Source: Przewalskia tangutica (lineage: Eukaryota; Streptophyta; Magnoliopsida; Solanales; Solanaceae). Taken from it: DNA of 64,000 nt. Made by a program: the position numbers and the translations under genes. The notes beneath the pieces were generated by a model. It saw only the letters and a list, made by a program, of their open reading frames with translations. It did not search any database and was not told the origin of the DNA. The stretch spans positions 57,025,007 to 57,089,006 of the forward strand of contig CM056732.1 of the NCBI GenBank assembly GCA_029844215.1, given 5' to 3'. Of this stretch, positions 10,860 to 20,432 are shown piece after piece; the stretch's first letter is position 1, and the number at the start of each line of letters is the position of its first letter.

Positions 10860-11987
10860 CTCGCAAAGTGACCTGCGGCCCTGGCTGTAACAAGCTCCCG
10901 TAGCAGTACCACACTTCCCGTAATGGGATCTACCGCATCGGCCACACTGAGGGGTGGTCCCGTCGGCGATACCTCTGCTCTGGGCGTCGAAGCCACAGGG
11001 CCTGATACGCCCTCGAATACTCTGGTGTCGAGGGCGGTGCGAGTGCTCTGGTGGCGTGGTGCAAATCTAGGCTAACTGTGAGGCCGCCACCACGATAGCC
11101 ACGGAAGACCCTCCGTCTGGCGCCTTCTGCTTTGCGTCGTCACTCGTCGGCCTCTGCGTTCGCCGCGTCGAGCGTGAGCACGTATGGGTAATATCCATGC
11201 CTGGCTGAAGAGCCACACCCGCACAAGACTCGGCCATATAATCATCTAGCCCGGTGACGTAACGATGCACCCTGTCCTCCATATCTGCTACCAATGCAGG
11301 GACATATCGAGCCAACGAATCAAACTCAACGTTGTACTCCCTAACTGTGCGTCCTCTCTGCCTCAGCAACAAAAATCTATCGGCCCGTGCCCTCCTCATC
11401 TGTGGAGGCAAGAAGTGAGTGAGAAAGGCCTCTGAAAACTCGTCCCATACTGCTGGAGGCGCATGCTCTCCCCGGGAAAGCTCCCACGAATCAAACCAAT
11501 CGACTGCGGTATCACGCGCGGCCGTCTGAACCGAAGGTCACAGACTCGGTCTCTGAAGCCTTGATCACCCGCATGATCCTCTGTAACTGACGGATGAACT
11601 CCTGCGGATCATCCTCCGGCCTCGACCCGTAAAACTCTGGCGGGCTACAACTCAGGAAATCCCGTAGCCTCAAACTATCTGCCCTCGGGTGAACCACAGT
11701 CTGTTGGGGCTGGGCTGAATCTGCCGCATCCGGCTGTCCTCGTATCGCCACGATCACGGCGATGGCGGGCCATCTCTGTAACCCATCTCATCTGCTCCAG
11801 GCTGTGGGACTGGAGGTGTAAATCTTGTGGTCTCTCGGCCATCGCTGCGCCCTAAACCCTCGCAGGTGGCCGTCGTGGAACTCGCCGTCTCGGGTATAGA
11901 CGGGGCCTGAGCCCTCGTGACTCTCGGTGTCATGCTAGCAGCTCCCTGGCGCCTTGCCGCCCGGGCGGGTTGCCTGCGTGGAGGCAT
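10860..11987 (-). pseudogene. gag: E3 gag: capsid and zinc-knuckle region, frameshifted
   Basis: Gag forms the virus-like particle and binds element RNA. The start ATG at 11987 (MPPRRQPARAARR) was chosen because the other elements start at the same place (MPP/MPR). Next come a low-complexity N-terminus, PPEFYGSRPEDDPQEFIRQL (11640-11590), VDWFDSWELSRGEH (about 11490), LPPQMRRARADRFLLLRQ, the conserved REYNVEFDSLARYVP and MEDRVHRYVTGLDDYMAE (11340-11220), a linker, and a zinc knuckle C-x2-C-x3-H-x3-C at 10946-10911 followed by a degraded second one (ACYSQGRR). Frameshifts are near 11757 and 11510; the first coincides with loss of one C in a CCG. Confidence 0.9.
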
Positions 11988-12190
11988 AATCATTACGAGA
12001 AAGGAATACGTTAGAGGGTCGGACCTATAACACGGCTCTAAAGCACGATCTCGAGTGAGAAGAATGGAAACCAATCCTAAATATCCTATAGCCTCACGAT
12101 TATTGGTGTGGTGCACAACACCGATAATCAAGACTCTACTAGATACGATGCGTAGACACTTTCCGAGGATTAATCGCTCGATACCACTTT
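11988..12190 (-). other. E3 untranslated leader and primer binding site
   Basis: The primer site is 12175-12186 (minus strand TGGTATCGAGCG), four bases from the LTR end: initiator-Met tRNA type with CAG read as CG. The leader of about 200 bp is shared with all elements here and includes a palindrome-like GTGTTGTGCACCAC region. Confidence 0.85.
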
Positions 12191-13366
12191 TGTCACGACC
12201 GTTCGGGGCGTGGTGGTGCCTTACCGGGCACCCAAGTAGTCATACATCGAGAAAATCGTGAATATAAAACAAGACATGAATCAAATGAAAATTTAGACAC
12301 AGTTTATATGAGAAAAAGTCGTCTTTCGGCATAATATATATAAACCAAAATCTGGCAGTTTACATCCTTACTGTACAACAGGACTACAGACCTCTAAGGA
12401 AGTAAACAACTATGGCGAGACAGGGGCCCATACCTGCAACGATACAAAACTATCTACAACGAGGAGATCATACCCAAAGTAGAGCCTCCGGAGAAGATGG
12501 AGCTCGACGCAACGCAAAGATCCTAAGGATGCGGATCTAGCACTGCTTGCCTTTACTGCGGCATGAACGCATGGCCCGAAGGAGTCGATTACAACGGTAC
12601 TAAGTATGTGAAAGCGTAAAATACTTAAATGAAATCATATCATTTTAAAACCGGTTTACAAATATGCACGAAACAACGATATAGCGCATAGTGCCGCATC
12701 ATAAACAAGAGCAACAATAGGTAAGCGTAATAGGTCTTTTCTAGGCTGCGAATGATCGAGCGGGGCCAATCGCGTAGTATCACTATGCAAGCCTAATCTT
12801 GGACTCCGTAGTCGCATAGGCCACTCACGTAGGCGCGTAGGGTATAACCCGCGTCGGTAGCTACTCCTCGGCATCGTCACGGACTCGTAGTCGCATGGCC
12901 ACATAGACGCATGAGGTATAACCCGCACACTAACACGGAACTCTCGTAGCTCCGCATAGGTCCCTGGACCCGCGTAGGTATTCTCGAATCATGGTCCCGC
13001 ATCGCTTGAGTCTACCGCGTCGGAGGCGACAACCCCGGTAACATGTCAAGAGGTGAGTGATATAATACTAACATAACAGCTTATCGTTAAACAACATAAG
13101 CACAACAAGAATACCCTCTTATACAAACGTTACAAGACACTACCACACATAGCATCATATCATGTCTACTTATCAAACCATTTTATTCTTTCCATTAATA
13201 TAAGTCTGTTATAAACACATAAGTAACTGTTCCTTTTATCAGTCTTAAGTTGTTATACCTAACTTCCCATAAAGCTAGTATAACTCTTAAGCTTTTTGTT
13301 TAAAAACCAATTAGTTTTCTTCTGTTAAAATGATTCAGTATTCTTTTGGAATGCATCAAGATTCTT

Positions 13367-13485
13367 ATTATTCAGGCTTAAGTCAAAAGACATTGTCGTA
13401 GTTATTATTCAGGCTTAAGTCAAAAGACATTGCCGTAGTTATTATTCAGGCTTAAGTCAAAAGACATTGCCGTAGTTATTATTCA
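13367..13485 (-). repeat. 37-bp tandem repeat, three copies (E3 5' LTR)
   Basis: Same unit and copy number as 6022-6140, as expected for the two LTRs of one insertion. Confidence 0.9.
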
Positions 13486-14214
13486 GTCAACACATGTACG
13501 TCTACCGTACTATATATATATTTTAAAATATCATGCTTTAGGAAGAATCACATACCTTCTCGGCGAAATCCACCTGCCAAGTCGAGTATGTCGCGCGTGC
13601 AGAATCGATCTATAACGATCCAAATCGTCTATCAACGTCTAGGTATCATGTGATTCTAAGCGAGGGTTCTCTATTCTACGGAAATTTGGCGACTTCCCTA
13701 CGGTAAGTTATGCAGTCTCTGTAAAAGCAGTCTGTAGTGAGTTCAATTATTCATCTTTTATACCCTTCTACTGTGATAACAGTTCAATTCTATAATATTC
13801 TTCTAAGTATTTATATTTATTCTTACACTTCTACAGTATGTATTCTCTAATTACAAAAGAAGGATAAGTTTATTTACCTCGATAAGCCCAAAAATTATCC
13901 AAGTTAAGCGTCGCTCTGAGCAAGGTTTAGCTCTAATTTATGCGCTCAGATAGCTCAAGAACCCTTAGAAGTTCTTCACAACTTCTACTAAGTACAAAGG
14001 GATTTGGGCTAGGTATTTTGGGCATTATAACAATACTAGAAGGCAACTTTTCTACCAAGGGAGGGTAGGTTTCGGCTAGGCTAGGGGAGGGTTGCCTCGG
14101 CGAGCTTCAAAAGGGGAGGGGGGGAGTGTTTGGACGAAAAGCTACAAGGGAGAGGAAGGATTTTAGCCTTGGAAAGTTTGTTTGTGGATGAAGAACTCTT
14201 CATCACAAGAGGGG

Positions 14215-14222
14215 TATTTATA
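14215..14222 (-). promoter_or_regulatory. LTR TATA box of E3 5' LTR
   Basis: TATAAATA on the minus strand, 402 bp from the LTR start, followed by CCCCTCTTGTGATGAAG. The likely promoter of the E3 genomic RNA. Confidence 0.68.
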
Positions 14223-14623
14223 GGTCAAGGGATGGCCAACCAATGGCCAAGATTATGCCAAGTGCAAGGCAAGTGTAGGGTGAGGATTAGGGCAAGTGTC
14301 CTTAGCCAACTTGCACACAAAATATCCTACCAACTCCAAGACAAAATGGCCATCCAATTCGGCTAATGTCGCCCACATCCAACAATGAGAGGGTGACAAG
14401 TGTCGCCTCTCGTTGATCAAATGTTTCGTCTCTCGGAAAAATCCGCAAAAATTAGAAATGACATAGCCGGAATTTATCCTACGCGAGTTGTGTAAAACGT
14501 TTCGTCGGAAAACGATCATTTTAATGAGTTGTGCCAAAAAAAAAACGTCCCATTGCCTACTTTAAGGCTAAACTTTCGTACGTACGCCCTTACGTACATA
14601 CTCTGGAAATACGGGGTATAACA

Positions 14624-14628
14624 GGTTG
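14624..14628. repeat. E3 target-site duplication, right copy (GGTTG)
   Basis: Matches 4848-4852 exactly. E2 LTR sequence resumes directly after it with TTTGGAGCGGG. Confidence 0.93.
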
Positions 14629-15864
14629 TTTGGAGCGGGTTGGAGCACCCGGAGTAGGAGCTAAACGTTGCTCAGGATCGACATTTAACTTGGATAATTA
14701 TGGGCTTATCGAGGTAATTATCTTGTCTCCCTATTGTAATTGAGTTTACATACTATTGAAGTATAAGAATTAAGTATAAGTTATATACAAGGAAGGTATA
14801 TAAGAAGGGATTTGAACTGTACTTACATGGGGTGTATTCTGATGAACTTGTGAAGTTTGTGGGTAGGAAGAGTGCCCAATTTTTCCGTAGAAACTTGTAT
14901 CTAGATTTATTCTACCGAGTAGTCTAGACATTGATAGACTGTATAACCTTTATAGGTTGAATGTTCTGCGAGTAGCATGTTCTACTTGAAAGGTGGACAA
15001 GGCTAGCCGGGTTTTAGTCGTGGAGCGTTTTGCTACTAGTCGATAATCGTCGCGAGGTATGTGATTCTTCCTATACTCTTGAGCATGATATTTTAAAGAA
15101 TATATATAGTACGGTAGACGTACGTGTGTTAACTGAACGTAGTTTTTACGGCAATGTCTTTTGACTTAAGCCTGAATAAAAAGAATCTGAAGTATTTCAG
15201 AAGAATTAAGTAACCTTTTTGAAAGAAGAGTAACACTGGGTTTTAAAAGCTTAAGAGTTATACTAGCTTTATGGGAAGTTAGGTATAACGATTTAAGAGT
15301 AGTAAAAGGAATGGTTTACTGATTTTAGAAGTTAAGAGACTTGTTCTTAAAAGATAAGAGACTTGACTTAATTAAATTAATATGAATTTTGTGTGAAACC
15401 TCATTAAATCGATAATGAGTAGTTGGTTTTTAAAAGCAATAATGTTTTACTGATTTCGGAAATTAGAATAAGTATCGAACAAACCACAGCAGCGCTAATA
15501 AAGGGAAATGTTTTGACTAATAAAGTATTATTAAAACCAGTAGAAACTTCCATTTGCATAGAAGCTAAGATGAGACAAAATGATATTGCATTTCCTAGAT
15601 CATGGCTGCTGTAATAAAATTGTTATGAACAAGAATAACCTACTCACACATAAGGCATATGTTTCTCAAATTGTTTTAGAGGATTAAAACTATGAACTAC
15701 GAAACCTTTCGAAAAATGAGAAACTTGAGCATTTGAAATTAGGCAAACTTGAACGTTTGAAAAATAATGTTGTTACTTGATTTTACAAAGGGAAGTGTTT
15801 TGGTTTACTTAAAAAGATAGTCACTCTATTTTTATACTACGGGTATTGTGTGACTTTTGTGAAA

Positions 15865-16154
15865 GAAACGGATCTTTTAAAGAGTTAATACATGAAGTAC
15901 TTTGGGGCTAAAAACCCGAACGTGTTAAACATAAAGTAGAAAGTACCTTGTGTGGATAACTTGAGTGTGTTGATTTGTGATAGCCTTGTAATACTTCCTT
16001 GTTTGATTTGATAATTAAACATGTTAGGATGCTACGTGTGTTAGTGTCTTGTGATGTTTGTGTAAAGGGGTTTCCCCTTGTTGTGCTTATGTTGTCTAAC
16101 GGTAAGCCGTTATGCTAGTATTATATCACTCACCTCTTGACATAATACCGGGGC
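15865..16154 (+). repeat. Duplicated LTR segment, copy 1
   Basis: This segment from GAAACGGATCTTTTAAAG to CATAATACCGGGG is repeated almost perfectly at 16457-16750. The E2 3' LTR has it once. Confidence 0.9.
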
Positions 16155-16465
16155 CCGTGACTGGTGCCTTACCCGGGCACCCAAGTAGTCATACATCAGA
16201 GAAAATCAGCGGAACATAAAACACAACATGAAATAATGCAAAGGAAACACATGTTTATCTGAAGAAAAGTTGCCTTTCGGCATATATATATATATATAAA
16301 AACTTAGATCCGAACAGTTACATCCCATTACAACCACACTTACAATTACTACAGACCTCTACGAATGATATGACAACAACGGGGACGGGGCCGTCATACC
16401 CCACTGAATGTAAGCACCTACAACAACAGGGGACTATACCAAGATAAGCCTCCGGAGAAACGAAT
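16149..16465 (-). repeat. Inverted copy of the LTR 3' end
   Basis: Reverse complement of roughly 17496-17804, the conserved hairpin-rich LTR end. Junction microhomologies: CCGGGG on the left, GAGAAACGGA/GAAACGAA on the right. It is more faithful to consensus than the direct copy at 17500 (it keeps CCTCCGGAG where the direct copy has lost bases). Confidence 0.88.
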
Positions 16466-16750
16466 CTTTTAAAGAGTTAATACATGAAGTACTTTGGGGC
16501 TAAAAACCCGAACGTGTTAAACATAAAGTAGAAAGTACCTTGTGTGGATAACTTGAGTGTGTTGATTTGTGATAGCCTTGTAATACTTCCTTGTTTGATT
16601 TGATAATTAAACATGTTAGGATGCTACGTGTGTTAGTGTCTTGTGATGTTTGTGTAAAGGGGTTTCCCCTTGTTGTGCTTATGTTGTCTAACGGTAAGCC
16701 GTTATGCTAGTATTATATCACTCACCTCTTGACATAATACCGGGGTTAAG
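16457..16750 (+). repeat. Duplicated LTR segment, copy 2
   Basis: Second copy of 15865-16154, directly following the inverted segment and leading back into normal LTR sequence (GGGGTTAAGCCGCC). Confidence 0.9.
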
Positions 16751-17816
16751 CCGCCTCCGTGCGGGGGTATAGCTCGAGTGATGCAGGACCGTGATTGAGA
16801 CTACCTCATGCGGGTCGGGGATCCATGCGAGCTACGGGAGTTCGAGTTAGTGTGCGGCCGCGTGGTCATGCGGTCTTTGTGGCCATGCGGATCGCGAAGT
16901 CGAGCGGATGCGGGAGTAGCTACCCTCGATGCGGGAATACCTGCATGCGGGCCTATGAGGTTGGCCTATCGCGAGCTGCGGAAGTTCGAGGACTAGGCGC
17001 GCGCATTAGATCTGCTGCGAGCGGTGGCGGCTTCGATCATGGCGGTCTAGACAGATCTCATGATCTGATTTATGACCTTGTTGATGCGTAGGTGTTAGTA
17101 GTCGGCTATGCCTTCGTACTTACCGTGCGGTTTTATTATGACCAGGTGGGACACGGTGTTCATGTGTATTCCTTGGTGCTTTTATATCATAGGCTGGCGG
17201 TGAGGAAGGTATTCCACGGGCATGATTGATGTTGTGGCGTGAGACCCATAGTTATATTTGAGTGATGACTTTTAGGCGTGATCACGACTTGACATACTGC
17301 TTATTTATTGTGAGCGTAGTTTGGTTATCATACGTATGCATGCTTTATATAGACTACTATGATTTCATTTACGTATTTTGATTTCACATACTTGGTACTG
17401 TTATCTTGACCTCGCTTGGGGTTGCGTTCATCTGCGAGTAAAGGTACACCGATCGTTGATCCTCGCTCTTAGGGTCCGCATTCGTTTGGGAAGCTCCGTT
17501 TCTCGGAGCTTATCTTGGTATAGTCCCCTGTTGTAGGTGCTTACATTCGGTGGTATGGCGAACCTGCCCGTCGTTGTTGTCATATCATTCGTAGAGGTCT
17601 GTAGTACTGTTGTGGGCAGGGTTGTAATGGGATGTAACTGTTCGGATCTAAGTTTTATATATATATATGCCGAAAGGCAACTTTTCTTCAGATAAACATG
17701 TGTTTCCTTTGCATTATTTCATGTTGTGTTTTATGTTCCGCTGATTTTCTCTGATGTATGACTACTTGGGTGCCCGGGTAAGGCACCAGTCACGGGCCCC
17801 GGAACGGGTCTTGACA

Positions 17817-18021
17817 AAAGTGGTATCAGAGCAGTTAATCCTCGGAAAGTGTCTACAGACCGTATCCGATGAAGTCTTGATTATCGGTGTGTTGTGCGCA
17901 CACCAATAATCGTGAGGCTATAGGATATTTAGGATTGGTTTCCATTCTTCTCACTCACGAGATCGTGCCTTAGAGTTGTGTTATAAGTTGGACCCTCTAA
18001 CGTATTTCTTTCCTTACCGCT
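17817..18021 (+). other. E2 leader with primer binding site
   Basis: TGGTATCAGAGC at 17821-17832, four bases after the LTR, matches the 3' end of plant initiator methionine tRNA over 12 bases. With E4 it is one of the two intact primer sites in the window. The leader runs to the gag ATG at 18022. Confidence 0.9.
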
Positions 18022-18520
18022 ATGCCTCCGCGTGGCAAACCCGCCCGGGAGGGCAAGGCATGAGGAGGCTGCGAGTAAATGAGAGGGTTCTGAGCGAGCC
18101 CAATCATCACCTAGGGTAGTGCTTCATTCGGGGAGTTCTGCAACATCGCCAGCCCCAGCAGAGTCTAGCACAGCGGCAGCAGTTCCTACTGCGGCCATGA
18201 TATTTGAACCTTCAGTTCCACGGCCAGGCGAGAATATAGATTGCGAGGCGACCACTGTTAGCTAAGGATGTAGCTACCGAGAGTATGATGTATCGATTTA
18301 TCATGGGTCTTGATGAATATCTAAGAGAGGGTTGTGCGGGGAGTTGGTCGAGCTCGAGCTTAGGTTCACGGCTACCACGATGGTTCCGGCCCGGATTGAT
18401 TTTCCCGGTGTTCCGCGATGTGACGGCGTCGTCCGGGAATGTCGTCTTTTAGTTGGTACTTGTTTTACTGCGTGCCGGGGGCCATGTGTCGAAAGGATGT
18501 CTAGTAGGAGGATGCAGTAG
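18022..18520 (+). pseudogene. gag: E2 gag remnant, internally deleted
   Basis: Starts ATGCCTCCGCGTGGC at 18022 (MPPRGKPARE), the same start as the other gag genes. Around 18260-18330 it has MYRFIMGLDEYLREG, equal to the conserved RYVTGLDDYL segment of E3. The RxYNxEFDSLA segment normally just before it is missing, so the capsid core is deleted. The end (18430-18520) reads RECRLLVGTCFTAC, a degraded CCHC zinc knuckle like that in the array units, then a stop. Frames change at least once. No functional Gag can be made from it as written. Confidence 0.78.
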
Positions 18521-19387
18521 GAGGACTCGACGCCCGGGGCCAGGTGGGTAGTTCGTCTTCTTCAGCTATCGCCTCTGGCGGTTTGATTAGAACGACTAAG
18601 GGGAGCGAAGCAGTAGATACCAGTATATCCTTAACCCTCTAGAGATTAGTACGTGTAAGATGAGTATATCTTAAGTGTTATGTTCAGATAACATAAGTGA
18701 AAAATTGTGGTTAGAAACCATGGTTAGATAGAAAGGGTAAGATTGGGGGATAGGAAAAGTGTGAGCCTTAGAACTTTATACGTGGAGACCTTGGAGGCAA
18801 GGCAATCTTGAGTAAAAGATTACATTTGTGTTTGACCCTTATCGGAGTGCATAGTGCACGTGAGATATATTGGTATAATAAGTCCCTGAGTTGTGTGAAA
18901 TGAAAGAGGGTAGTTGAACTAAGAAGACCGCTAGGTTTTCGTAACATGATTAGTGAGATTGTTCCGGATCGGGGAGCTAGTATTTTGCGCGAAAGTGGGT
19001 CGGGTTGAGGCCATGTTGCGGGTCAACCCGCAGCCTGTGTTGTGATGGGGTCAGTTCGGGGTGGTCCCGCCAGGTGGTAGGGTCACGAGGGTGTTAGGCC
19101 CAAGTTTAGTTAACGTGTCTGAGTTCGTGGATGCGTTCAACCGATGTCGGGCGATGGGGCGACCATCGTGTTTTTGATCGGGGCCGTTTACTCGGCAGTG
19201 TTGATATATCAGAAAGGTTGTAAGGCTGCACGGGGCGCCTACCTTCACCTTATGACAGACAGTGGAGCCCAGGGTACGGCTGTTTCTTTTCTGGAGGTTT
19301 TACCAGGTAGGGTTAAGAACTCAGGTGAGTCTCAGAATCGCATTCGCCCTCGGGCCAGTGTTTGGATTTCAGGGGTAGTTGTGAGGA
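18521..19387 (+). other. E2 noncoding block downstream of gag
   Basis: About 870 bp with no open coding sequence, conserved in E4, E6 and the array units. Landmarks: CCTTAACCCTCTAGAGATTA, a TTAAGTGTTATGTTCAGATA segment, and an inverted repeat with arms CGGGTTGA (19001-19008) and TCAACCCG (19023-19030). In E3 the corresponding position is occupied by pol. It may hold cis-acting signals of the non-autonomous family (inference). Confidence 0.65.
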
Positions 19388-19690
19388 TTGTTGTCTCCTG
19401 TTGAGGGAGTGTTTTATAGTTACCATTTCAGTTTTCGAATGTCGCCTTATGAAGCCTTAGGGGGCGGAAGTGTAAGTTGCCGGTCGATTGGTTCGATGAT
19501 TGGCAAGGTTCAGATATTTGGTTCATACTTGTTTCGGCAGGTTATGGATAGGGTGAAGCTTATCCAGGAGAGGTTATTGGCAGCTCAGAGTCAACAGAAG
19601 TCGTGCGGATAATCGGCGTCGACACTTAAAGTTCGAGTTGGTCGGTATTCTTGAAGGTGCCACCGGCTGGGTGTGACGAGTTTTGGAAAC
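19388..19690 (+). pseudogene. pol: E2 integrase C-terminal remnant
   Basis: Frameshifted remains of the segment after the integrase core: FRMSPYEALGG, then MDRVKLIQERLLAAQSQQKS (a hallmark of plant Ty3/gypsy integrase), then LKVPP and a GCDEFW scrap matching KVSPMKGVMRFGKKG-type sequence. About 100 codons remain, with no RT, RNase H or catalytic core. The rest of the internal region to the polypurine tract (19691-20019) shows no coding content. Confidence 0.8.
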
Positions 19691-20019
19691 CAGGCGATAT
19701 GAAATGTAGTAAGTTATGAGAAAGAGTTGAGTGTATGCGAGAAAGTGCGACACGTAAGGGAAGAAGCGAGCATGTATGGCGAGCATAGATGTGATCATTT
19801 CTTTTGTAAGGAGAAGGTGCGAAGGAAGTATATTTTAGACCTCGGGTAAGGGCTTTTGTGATGTTAGAGGTGTTTCCTCGTGGACTTGGATGTAAGTATT
19901 TGCGCAGGTGTTTCTGTGGCCAGGTGTGGCAGGATTGTTCTCGTAAGTATAGTAGTGAAGACTATACTGGCGCGCGTTTGTTTTGAGACTTAGAAGGAAC
20001 ATTCGGGATGAATGTTTCT

Positions 20020-20032
20020 AAGGAGGGGAGAA
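20020..20032 (+). other. E2 polypurine tract
   Basis: AAGGAGGGGAGAA ends at the 3' LTR start. An ACATTC/GAATGT inverted repeat lies just upstream (19999-20015). Confidence 0.88.
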
Positions 20033-20424
20033 TGTTATACCCCGTATTTCCAGAGTATGTACGTGAGGACGTACGTAGAAAAGTTTGAACTTTAAAGTAG
20101 GCTTGGACGAAATTATTTTGTGCACAACACCCGATTAGAATCGTTTTTCGACGAAACGTTTTACAAAACTTGCGAAGGGAAAATTCCGGCTATGTCATTT
20201 TTAATTTTTGCGGATTTTTCCGAGAGACGAAACATTTTGGACCAACGAGAGGGCGACACTTGTCACCCTCAAGTTGGTGGAGTGTGGACGGCAAGCCTTG
20301 CACGATTTAGGGGTCTTAGTTGGTAGGATATTTGTGAGGGATTTGTGGAGTAGGGACTAGGGGGCACTTGGGCAAATCTTGGCCCTCCACTTGCCCCCAG
20401 CTAGATCATGGCCATTGGTTTCCC

Positions 20425-20432
20425 TATAAATA
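20425..20432 (+). promoter_or_regulatory. LTR TATA box of E2 3' LTR
   Basis: TATAAATA 393 bp from the LTR start, followed by CCCCTCCC and CTTTCTTCATCC. Confidence 0.65.

Larger units (their letters stand above)
4853..14623 (-). mobile_element. E3: complete Ty3/gypsy chromovirus-like element with gag-pol remnants
   Basis: A 9771-bp element nested in the E2 5' LTR with a perfect GGTTG duplication. On the minus strand: 5' LTR 14623-12191, primer site, gag from 11987, zinc knuckle, protease remnant, RT, RNase H, integrase, chromodomain-like tail, polypurine tract, 3' LTR 7258-4853. The pol order with integrase after RNase H defines Ty3/gypsy. RT and RNase H motifs plus the tail resemble the Tekay/Del chromoviruses. 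It is the only element here with enzyme domains, and so the best candidate for the type of partner that moved the gag-only elements. Several frameshifts make this copy inactive as written. Confidence 0.93.
12191..14623 (-). repeat. E3 5' LTR
   Basis: A 2433-bp LTR, minus-strand start TGTTATACCCCGTATTTCC at 14623 and end GTGACA at 12191. It carries the palindrome near 14390-14411, TATA box 14215-14222, three 37-bp repeats and the GC-rich region near 12800-13020. It has no coding content. Confidence 0.93.
14629..17816 (+). repeat. E2 5' LTR, second part, with an internal inverted duplication
   Basis: It continues the LTR begun at 4064 and ends CTTGACA at 17816. Relative to the 3' LTR it has an extra 592 bp: a second copy of 15865-16154 at 16457-16750, separated by an inverted copy of the LTR's own end (about 16149-16465). 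The GC-rich CATGCGG region is near 16790-17000. Without the extra piece and E3 the LTR is about 3.4 kb, like its partner. Confidence 0.9.
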
